A DNA stretch of 64,000 bases from Ifrita kowaldi (lineage: Eukaryota; Chordata; Aves; Passeriformes; Cinclosomatidae). The stretch spans positions 378,623 through 442,622 of the forward strand of contig VZRS01008300.1 in the NCBI GenBank assembly GCA_013398055.1, in the 5' to 3' direction. Shown one piece after another: positions 24,601 to 36,600 of this stretch (its first letter is position 1; each line of letters opens with the position of its first letter). A program made the position numbers and the translations under genes. The notes beneath the pieces were generated by a model. That model did not search any database and had not been told where the DNA came from. It saw only the letters and a program-made list of their open reading frames with translations.

Positions 24601-27600
24601 TCATGTTTAATTTCTGAGCTGGAAGACAGAAATTTTGCAGCAGATTTTAATATACTAAAACTACATCTTCCTCTAAATGGAGGAAACTGAGTAGACTGTC
24701 TTGTCACCATGCTAAAATTGAAGTAACCCACCTAATTTCCTCTTGATAGTTGGCTCCTCATGCAGACCCTCATGCTGGCACAACTGTGAGTAGAGCTATT
24801 GTGCAAATCAACTTATGGAACTAATCTGGCTGGAAAAGAATCTTTTATGTTTTGCTTTTGCTCATTTCTGCAGCTGGACAAGTTTCCAAGTAGTTTGCTT
24901 TAAAGAAAACAGCACAGTTGAAGGGACAGAGACTGGGGATAAGAGCAGAGGTGGGACTGGCTGGAACACAGCCTTAGGAACCCAAGGCTTGTAATTAGTC
25001 CTTCAAGGACTGCACTTTTTAGTGATGCTGGTTACTCGGACTACCCAGTCTGACATTTTAGAAGGGTTTCCATTTTCAGAAAGCATTAATCATTTACCAT
25101 CTGAGAGGAATAAGGCTCAAGGAAAAGTGCTTCAGATTGGGCAAAATCATCCTTTGCTAGTTAAAGTAAGGTTCCTGAAGTTCAACTGGTATTTTTTACT
25201 ACAAGAAATTGTTTCTGTGGACCGAGACATACATCCTTTAAAACATTTGAACTTTTTCTTGGATCAATACAGATGTCCAATGCTCTTTCGTCCTAAAGAT
25301 TATTAGCAACAATCACAATATTAGATGAATCTGACATTCGGTCATCTGTTTCTGTTATTTAATCCAGATAATAAAAAGCATCCGTCTATTTATATATAAA
25401 ACACAGGACTAAGTTTAACACATTCTTTTAGAGTGGCCCATTAATTACTCACTGGTTTTGGATGAAGACGACTTCTGGGGAGAGGCAAAATATTTCTGAA
25501 AAATACACACAATAGGTTATGATGAATAGGATTTATTTATTTAATTGGCTCAGATATGCTTTTTAAGATCCAGAGGGAAGGAGGTCTGCAGCGAATGGAT
25601 TTGATTTCAGCTATGCACAGCTACAGTGGTTGTGGTGACGCTGTGCCCTTGGTGTGGAACTATTCTAGAAGAGCTTCTGTCCTAGACCTTGGGTCCCCTG
25701 TGACTGTGCACAGGACCTCACCAAACACCCTCATACACACAGTGCTGTTGATGCCTCCTTCTGGGGGCACATAACATATTTTGTAAAATAATGTCCTGGA
25801 GATGAGGCAGGGGTTATGGAGCAGCTTTCTCTGCTTCCAGGGGACACGGGAGTAAAGTAGGCTGCATAATCAAGTATCAGGGTTTTTTTTTCCTCCAGAG
25901 ATTTGGAATATAAATCATGGATTTACTGTGTCCAGTTGCTTTAGAAGCAATCCTGTACAACTGCAAAAACATCTGATTTGCAAGGCTGCAGACATGGCTA
26001 ATAGGACCTTAAACTGGCTTGCAGAGATATTTTATCTCTGTACTGTATCCCTAAAGGGATATTTCAGAAAATACTATCCATTTGGCAAACTTGCTTGAAC
26101 ACAGAAGTTCACAAAGCAATGAGAGCTTTCTGTTCTCACCTTGTCCCAACATCCCTAGCTATTAGAAAAAAAATTTTCTCTGCTAATATCTTATATTGAT
26201 CTAAGCTGCTGTTAACTTACCTGGAAGTATCCTGCTTAGGTGACTCTCTGGTCACACTGTGCATGTGGGAGTGCTCCGTATTCTGAGCAGGCATAAACAT
26301 GAGTGGCTTGGTGAACCTAGTAATGAGATACAAATTAAGAAAGGAAAATTACATTTAACAACAGTGAATACAAAGAAAACCTCTCTTTCTTCTCCCCTAC
26401 CCCCTCAAAATTCTAAAAAGTACCCTTAAGAGTACTTCTTTTTAATATGTGTTACATTTGGGTTATTGAAATTAACATAGAAATGGCTGATAATCTTTGT
26501 GTGGATAATCTGAAGAGATATTTACTTTATGTATTTCTTACTTCTGTTACTGTATTTCTTCTAGATAAAGAATTATCAGACATGTAGTATCTAGATGAGA
26601 AAATATATTTTCTGGCAGTTTTAAATAATGCACAAACATTCACAGCAATGGGTTACCTGGTTACCAGTGGTGGCGATGGTTTTTCCTGTAAGAGAAAATG
26701 CACTGAATTGTTTTGGTAACTTTTTCATTCCATAAAATAAATTTGCATGATCCTATTTATGTTACCACATCAAGATATTTTTGCATTGTGATATAGATTT
26801 CTACTAGAGCTCTGTCTGGTAATCTGCATTAGGATGGGAGAGACAAGAACTCAACATTAGTAAATCTGCTTTGGCCATATGTTATGTCAGTACCAGCAAA
26901 TGGGAAAAAAATTACTGTGTCAGAACTGTCATTGCTCCTCTGCTGCAGTTCTGCTTCTGTAAAACATTCCCTTAGGCTGTTGCTTCCCAGACTGCATCAC
27001 TATCACAGAGGACTGAGAAACTTTCCCCTTCCCATTTACTCTTTTGAAATGGTTTGCCAGCTTTCCTGAAAAGGGAGTGTCAGAAAGCTCTAAGTGCAGG
27101 AAGAGATTTGTTCCCAATTTTCCCTTTTGAAAGACTGATAATCTTTTCTCACAATCACATTTGTACCCTGCCTAAGGGCAATGGGAGTCATACTATAGAA
27201 AGGCCTCACCTCTTCTTCAGGAACTTCGTAGACTTCTATAGGATAGGGAAGAAATAAAAAACACTGTTCTTTAGTTAGCAAAAACATACTGCATGTTACC
27301 ATAAAAACTGATCTGAATTTGTATCAGTTGTGCTTCTGACTCTGGAAAAATAACTTGCAGAATCTGCTCAGAACTTGAATCTGCCACCAAAACCCTGGAG
27401 CAGCAACACCCCCCGTCTTCTAGTGGGAACTTCAGGTGAAGTCACAGGAATTCTGATAGACAGTCACTGTATTAATCAAGTTTCCTCCCACCCCAAAACC
27501 TTTTTACTGTTTTGTTTTTCTTCCCCTTCCCTCCCCCCCCCACCCCCGCAAGCAAGATGAATGTTTGTGTTGTGCAAACCTGGGTCAGTTTGGAAAAAAA

Positions 27601-30600
27601 TGTGTTACCATACCTGTGCTAGCATTTAGCCTTTCCTTGACTCAGGGAGGAAGAAACCAAGTCAATCATAAATAGAAGCTGGCTCATTTGCACGGCCAGC
27701 ATCCCTCCCTGAGTTCTGACACACAGGTATATTTTAATTCATAGATCTTAAAAGCAAAAGCCACCAGTTTCTTTATCTATGCCCAGTTTCTTCAATGAAA
27801 ATAGAATCCTATTTCAATAAATTTCATGTCAGGTTTCATCACTCTACTGCGCTCAAGTGTCCCAGCTCTCACCAGGGGGAGACGTTTCATTTTTTAGTAA
27901 CATCTCTCAGGAGCTGGTTGTTGCTCGACACTGATTTATAGAAAGGCTGAGATTGAAAAGGGCATTTTAAAATGTCTGGAAAATAACTCATGAAATTTTA
28001 AGCAATTCAGAAAAAAATTTAGTTTACAACTTGTAGTTTGTGACTTTAAAGCTAAACACATTGCTAATGAATATGCAAACTTTTAAAGAACCGTGTCTGC
28101 CCTGTAAAGATTATATCCAAGCAATTAATTAGATAGTAAGGATGGAAAACAGCTCTAAGTTGGCAGAGAAAGATTAAACAAGAATATCTGCACTTACAAA
28201 AGCAAATAGGATTCCTCTTATTTGCTTCTGCTTTTGTTTCTTTTTCCAAATAAACTGCTCTTTACAGAATTTCAATGGGAACACTGTTATAAAAGGCCAT
28301 GCAAGACATCAGCCTGTACAGAATTTCTATATGGTTCAGTCTAACAGTCTAAAAAGTATTTGGTCTTGATTCTTATGGTGAAATGGGATTACTGACATAC
28401 TGAGTCCTATAATTCTTTTTGCTGTATTGATCCATTTGTGTTCCTCCACTAGAGCAAAAGACTAAAAATAAATTAATTTGGGGCAAATAACTCGTTCTAG
28501 TTTTATTCATGCTTAAAATGGATTTACTATTCAAGCTAGACAAAGCAACTGCTACAACATAGAAAAGCTAAACAGGAATACATTTTTGTTTTACTTTAGT
28601 ATATCATAGGGTTAGTGGTGTGAATACATCAGGCATAATTTAATATTCCACTGTCTTAGATTATTTTATTCTAACAGTGATGCAAGCTGCACATACCTTG
28701 CATATCAGAAGTAAGAGAAGGCTTTGGAGAAATAGGGGGGGCTGGCTTTGTTGTCTTCATAAATCTGTTCACAGGAGCTAAAAACATATTTTATTCATGT
28801 ACATATATATATATAATTGAGCATGTGTGCATATACACACATTTATATATACACCTGTTAACAAACAATGTAACATTTATACAATAAGAATGAATATTGA
28901 GTAGGTCCAAATGACAACCTTTTGTGTGACCTTGAATAAATCAACTGAGTCAGAAAGCAGCTCTCATTTTAAGAGAGAAACATTATTCAGTGTTCCAGCC
29001 TTTCTGAAGAGGTTTGATACTGTCAGCAATGTCAGAGAGCAGAACTGCATATTCTTCTCTGTTTACTTTTCACCTTTGGGCTGTAGTAGTTTCACACTCT
29101 AGCTAAATATACTTCAAACAATGAGATTAAAAAAAAAATCAAATCAAAGTCTGTCTTTACCTACTGAAATATCAAAAAATGCTTGTTCTTCTCCTGAAAC
29201 ACTTCAGCAAACAGAGAATTTTAATGCTATTGCTCCCTTGGATGAGGAGGCAGGTCATATGCCATGAATAGTCTCCTGGTCATACAAGGGCTGGACTTTG
29301 AAATAGCTGAGTGAGGGAGGCAGAAATTAAACGTGGCTTCTGATAAAGTTAAAAATCATTTTCTTTGGCCTTGTCATAAGCCAAAGTTAAAAATCATTTT
29401 CTTTGGCCTTGTCATAAGCCAAAGGAGCCAACTGCCTTTTTGTGGGCTGTGATCTCTTTAATAGCTGCATCTCCACTCTTTGAAACCTAGAAACAGACAT
29501 TAATTTGACCCTTTTTTTTCCCACTATTATTCCTAATAAAGCAATAATTATTAGCTTAAATGACTAAAACTTACATCTTGTAGGTAGTGACATGCTGCTT
29601 TCTGTGGGTTCAATATAGTTATCATCATCATTGTCCACTGGCACAATATAATTATCCTATGAGAAATTCAGGACAAAAATCTATCAGTTAAATCTCCATC
29701 ATGTCAACAAACTGTTGGGATTGAAGCCCTGGCAGCAGTTCACAATAGTTGCCATTTCACAGTGACTCCTATTTCAGACATTTTTTGTCCTATGTGGAAG
29801 GGAATCCCAAAGCCTGAAAACCCTTTACCAAATTATTCCAGTTCTGACTGGTGGGTGGAAGCCCTCCCTTCCCTTTGGTCCTGGAGTAGCCTTTAAGGTT
29901 ACTCTCTCCCCGTTGCCTGCAGCTTGTTACAGATGATCAGGAGCTATTCCATGGTCTAAATAGCCTCCTTGATACTCAAAACAGGCATATATCCCCTAGG
30001 AATCAGTATGGTACTTGCAGGTCACTGTTTGTGATGTACAAAATGATTTGTACTACAGAGGCTAAGAAAGAGACCAGACCACGGCATTGCTGTGACATTT
30101 ACACAGTTAAATCAAGTATATCTGAAAACTTTACCTCATCATCACTGCACTCCTTAGGCTTTGGTGGCACTTTTGGTTTTGCAGCAGGAGATGGCAATGG
30201 CATGGATGGCACACATGGTTTCTTTGGTCTGGACGTGGCTGGACTGGGTGTACTTGGGAGAGGTTTGTTGATGGGAGGAAGCTGCTGGTGACTGGTGCGA
30301 TTGTCTTTTAATGTGGTACAAAACAACAATTTTAGTAAAAATTATGCATTAGCCTCTGCCCTTTCTCCTACTGCCTGTGCAAACAACTGTGCAGCACAGG
30401 TCAAAAAGCAGACCTGAGCATAGCTGGACCTGATGTTGAGACTTGTGTGTAAACAGGTCCTATTTCACTGCTCAAGGCAGCAGCCTAGCCCTCTGTATCA
30501 GGCTGCAGAGGGTGCTTAGACACTGACTGTTGTATGGACAACTGTTTCACTCCTGGGGGAGAAGGTGGTGGCTGGGTGGTGTAGTCCATACGAGACATAT

Positions 30601-33600
30601 GACAAAAACAGCACTGGGTGGGACTGGAACATAAATTATGCCAGGGTCTCTGGGGTGTCATTTTAAGAAGTCCTTCCCTTTTCAAAGAACACACAGGTGA
30701 AGTGCTGATAAACTTCTGTGAGTACACATTTGGTATTTTAACACTTTGAGGAATATTCTACAATCAGAAACAGACTTGTATCATACAAAAATGAAAGCAG
30801 GCATCATGTCAATGTTTCTTTTCACCATCTTCACATCTTCATCTAACTGAAGCTAACTTTCATTCACTTCAATGTAACCTGTCCATGGTTGAAAAGAATC
30901 AAAACAGAAAGAAAAATATCCCTTTATACTGGACTGATGTAAATAAAATCTTGATCCTGTCCTGTTTTCCAGGGTATTTATCATCCTCAGTACCAATTTT
31001 GAAGGACAATAAGGAGTGAATATTTGGGCTACCGTTTTACTGCTTTTGGAATAAAGGTTGGAAAAACAGAGAAGAAGGGACGTCTCCAGTCTTATGTGCC
31101 TCATCTTTAATAGGAATTCCTGCATCAATATATGTGGATTAATCTGGAGCCAAGTTTATAATATCTCCCATACCTTTGCATGAATTTTGTAGTTAGTGGA
31201 TGTCTATCAAAGTGTCTAGGACACATTATATTAAAATTATAAACATCACTACCTGCAATACTAACCTGTTTCATGCAGTAAGAAAAAAAAATCATACCCC
31301 TGAATGCTTAAGACCTGAGTATCAGAATTAAAAACAAACTCTTGAGGAAAGGACAGATTAGTCCATTTGAGGCCACTTCTCTTCTGGTACTGATCAAAAA
31401 GCAATTATCAAGCTGACATAGTCAACTATTCCATAACTACCTGCATATTCACCCCTAGAAATAGGGAATGCAGAAGGAATCTTCTTTTTCTCCTTCTCAC
31501 TTGGAGGTGGCTCATAGCTGTCATCAGGATTCTCTTCACTGGGGACCACATACATTTCAGAGTCAGAGTGGTCATCTGGATTTTCATAATCACTGTCCTG
31601 GAAAGACAGAACTTCCCATTTCTCATCTCATAGCATACTTATGGCTTCATAGCAATGTATAACACAAATATCCTTGCATGAGTACGATAACTAAATTACA
31701 ACAACCTATCACTGAATGGACACATTGTATTCCCTTTTTAGTGCTCCCTCTTTAAACAAAGAGGCACTCACACCTCCTCCCCTTCTCGTCCTCCCAAGAG
31801 CCCTGTTTTCTTGCTATCTCCAAGGACTCCTTTCACCTCAAGAGCTCAGTCTTCAAATTATGGACCAATAGTTTGTTTCCCTTCCCAGGACAGTTCCTTT
31901 CTAGATCCAGCTGTAACTCTTGATGTGTGTTGTCACTCCCTCTCCCTTTCCTGTTAAAAGGGTGCTCAAGATCTGACTCCAGAAGGAAATCGGCTACTTC
32001 AGCCTGACAGTTGCACCATGACTTTACATGGCTGACAGCCATGACTTGCTTCATTCTAATGTTTTCTAAAATCTTAGCAGAAGTTTTCATTTTTAGTAAG
32101 AAGTGGCTTTCCTCTCCTCACCCCTCCCACCCTTCCTCCCCCAAATAAAAACTCTCACTGATTTCTGAAATTATTGCTCAGTTTGGGAAGTCCCTCGAAT
32201 TGAAGCCATGTGCTTACTTATCCAAAAACCTTAGTGTTCACAGCTACAATTGACAATGCTTCTGAAAGTACTTTTAAGTTGAATGTAAAAAAACTGAAGC
32301 AGCTAAAAATCAGTGGCTAAGTATTAATAAAACTGATGTAACAAATACCATGACATTTCAGTAGTATTTAGTTCAGCCACAAGTAGATGATTTAAAAAGA
32401 AACTTATTATTTCTTAAGCTATTAGTGCTAACTTGTTGCTACAGTAACCTCCTACTAGCCCAAAATATGTACTTACAAAATCATCTGACCATTGTTCCTC
32501 TTCATTGTCTGCATGTTCTAAACCAAACATTAGAGTTATTTAAGGAGATGTAATAGTGAATATAAATGTTTATCTTAGATTGGTTTTTCAATCTATACTT
32601 ATCATATTCAGTTAAAAAAGAGTGAGCAAAATATCCAAACAGTCCTGAACAACACATCTGGTTTGGACTGAGTAGTAAATTAAATGCCTTCTTGCTTGTT
32701 TTTGACGAATTATTTCAGAGCTGTTGGAAAAGCATTAGAAAATGACAAACTGCACATGGTCTGAACGGCAGAGCACACACTTTACCCACAGTGTCCTGCT
32801 AATGCATCTCATTTTTAAGTAGGGGTGACAACTTCTAGATAATGAAACTCTTGCTGACCTCTGGGCCCTGCACCTTCTTTTTTCTTGGTTAAAGTGCCGA
32901 GACAGCACACTAATTACAAGTGTTTATGTTAAACAGGGAACAGTTATCTGATAACTTCCAAACTCTGTCCTCCTTTCTTCTATTCTTGTCTTAAGAAGAT
33001 GGCTGTTAACTTATAAAAATAGCCATGAACTAGTTTGTGAGCAGTGTTGTATGATAAGCAAGTAGAGGTCTACCTTTAAGATAATTCATGATGTCATCAT
33101 TACATTAATAGGATTAAGACTTTGACTCTGTAATGATGCATTTGTTCAACTTCTTCCCTATTTACTTTCACATCACAGTTTCTACAAGGAGGGACTGGAT
33201 GCAAATTCTCTTCCATTTTTCAGCAGCCTACATACAGAACTCTGATTAAGACTGATTTTGAAAGAGTGGTTACTTGCTACTCTTCATGCCAGCACAATTC
33301 ATCATTTTTTTCTTGCCTTTCATTTCAGAGGTGTGAATTACCTTCAGAGTTGTTGATAATGGTATCCAGTTCTCTCATTAAAAACAAATTATGAGGCAAT
33401 GTATAACTGAAATAATGTTAGGCATATCGATAGCAAATTAACACAGACATGCAGTTTAAATTTACATTAATACAGCCTTACCTGAAGCATAATCCCTTCG
33501 TGGTAGACTTGGCGGTGGCTTTTTTTTAAGCCTGTAAATTATAATTATTACATTTATGATCTCATAAGTAACATTCACTAGAAGGGAGCATTAGCCAGAC

Positions 33601-36600
33601 ACATTAAAAAGCTGATAACAAAAGATACCTACAGCTGAAGAAATACAGATTACCATCACAGATGCTTAGCAAATAGCTGTAGAAGAATGCTTTGAAAAGC
33701 TAGAAACTGATAAAAAATTAAAATAGAATCTGAGATTTTAATATATTTTTTTCACTAAGAACATATGTTGAAAGGACAGCTTCCTTGCACACTCTCTTCC
33801 TCCTCATTTCCAGAAAGAGATAAGATAGGGGGCAGAGATAAATGATGCTCTATTTGAAGAAGAAAATCTGTTCAGGTTCACAGAGGCTTTAGTAAGACTA
33901 TGGCATAAGAAAGTGGTGTAGCACTCTCCATTCGTATTTTTAGAACTATAATTTTGCATGCACTTTATTTGCTGATTAATGTTTAAATGTATACCAGGTC
34001 TCTCAGTGAAAGAGTCTAGTTTTTATTATTTTATGATGTTATGTCCCTTTCTTGGTAAAAACTGTTACAAGTGGGCCAAAAGATAATTTGTAGAAATACT
34101 GAAAGGAATTTTATGGCTATCCAGGTTCATATGTATGTGCATGTATTATATTTAGCAAGCAGGAGTACACATATATGTGTAAACACACACACACACATAT
34201 ATGTGCGTGTATTCATGTATACTCCTCCTTACTAACTTGCAGGTGTCCAAAGAAGACACTGAATTACAGTCAGTTGAATTATTTCGCTACCCTGTAATGA
34301 AAGAGAAGAATTTGGGTTTAAAGTCAAGATGAACAGTGCACGTGTGACATCAGAGGCCAGACTGATGCCTCTGCAGAGGGAAAAAACTACAACCCTTTGG
34401 TTTTTGTAGCCAGAGAAAACATTAAGATAATTAATGACATTAAAATTATTCTTTAAAGTGACTTTTGAACACTGTCTGACAGTTCCCTGTAGCACTGATG
34501 AGACCTCACCATGGACTTGAAGCTTTGTCCACTGAACTGATGACTTCACTCATTCTTCAGTCAGGTCCTAACAAATTCATTTGCAAAAATAAGCAAGTAA
34601 TTAAAAAACAAAAAATCCCTAAAGAATTTAAAATGTTTTTTTTGGGATCTCTGAGCAATAGTGTTTAAAAATGTTGCTTTACCACAAGAATTTGACACTC
34701 AATATTTAGGTCCTGAGCTTGCTGCCTAGGTATCATTGTTCAGGTACCACTGTGACTCAGGGTGGTGACATGCTGGCACTACCTCATCAGCTTACAAACT
34801 TTACCTGTCTATTTTGAGAAATGCTTTGGCTACTTTGGAGTTGAATTAATGGAATTCTGTTGTTCAGATAGTTACCAAAACCACCCCATGCACATACATG
34901 AATCAATGAATAAATGGTGTGGGCATTGCTAAAACTCAAAAAAGCCCAAACCCCCCAAAACAAACAAAAATCAAACCAGGAAGATTATTTTTGCAATGTT
35001 AACCTGCTTTGTTCATGGCTAACACTAATGATGGATAGCTGCCTCCTCAGAGGTTTTAACTTCCTGCAGCATGATATAACTTAGTGTACAAACAGTAAAT
35101 TAAAAAGCATTCTCAACAGCCCTGCTCTGGTCTTCTGTCCAGGTTAGCACAGCCAAGTTAGAAAGAAAATCCCAGGGCCACTGCCAGGGCACATCTCAGG
35201 TCTTAGGGAGGGGAGACCAAGATCTCTTTGCAACATGTCTACCATGAGTTGTTCAGAAACGGTGGAGACTTGGAAAATAGTGGAACTGAGGCAACAGTAA
35301 GAGGCTGTCTGTGTCATGGTATAAAGTACATGGGTTAAGCAACATCACACATTTCAGCTGCTAAGCAGAAATCTTCCACTCTTGGTACCAGGCCCTGTAA
35401 ATCCTGGCAGTGGCCCTGGCAGAAAATGTAAATACGTTATAACGAAAGCACACGAGGTACAGAACAGAGGTCTGTGTCTAAGCAGCCTATCATGCTATGG
35501 TGCAGCTATGGAATAGCATACCGATCCCAAGTATCTTTCCCAGTTTTGCAAATTAAGGCCACTTGTTCATTTTGGAACCTGAATATCAATAGAAGAAAAG
35601 AAATAATGTTTCTGTCACAGAGCTGAAACAGTTCACGGCCACATCTATATTTGCTAGAATCTTTTCAAATATGTTATTTATTCTAAAATTCAAATCCACT
35701 AAAAAAGTAGTTTTCACTATACTGGTATGATTTTCTGAGTGCCAGAACTCGAATCCAGGCTCTTTTGAAGTCAGCTGGAGCTTCACGTTACAGAAGCCAG
35801 AACCTCACCCAATGTGCAAACCACAACACAAGCTCATCAAAAGACACAACCCTATGCCAAGGCGTGGTTACCCAGCTATTGCAGACACTGACCTCATTAT
35901 CCACACAGATCCTTGCACAATGGCAATTGACTCTGTCCTGTTCCCTGAAGTTAATGAGAAAGGACTGGAAGAATCAAATGCCATCCAACTGAGCGTGTGT
36001 ATTTAAATGTATTTAATCCTACTACACACATTGTAGCTTCAACAAATAACCAGGTAGCACTTGAGACATTTCATATAATGGGTTATAGATGCCTCGCACA
36101 CAAGAACAGAATGCAGGGTACAGAAATTCAGAACAAGTTATAAGAGAGTAAATTATTCCATTTTAAAACAATGTATTCCAAAATTTTGCCCTATAATATG
36201 CTAAGCTTGTCCAACAAAACATTTAGGCACGTACTTAACTTTTCTCACATATGTGGTCCTGTAAGAACTGCAAACATTAATTACATACTTTGAATTTGTA
36301 GCACATTTTTGTTTTCCTGCATTAAGTGAATAATTTTAAAATAAACTGCAGCAGAGGTCTGGGTGTTTTGCTCTAGCAACGCTTACTTTTAGAGGCTACA
36401 CCCAGAAAGACAACCAAACATTTGTGTTAGTAGACCTTTATGTGTAGCACTTAAATTTTCCTGCAGGTGCATTTCCCCACTAGTGTTTCTCCTCACTCCC
36501 CCAGCATTTAAGATATGCCTGAAAACTCTTTGTTTTCAAAAGTCCTTCGCTTTTTGTATTATTAAATCTGTACAATGTCCACTCCCTCTTAGGAACCATT

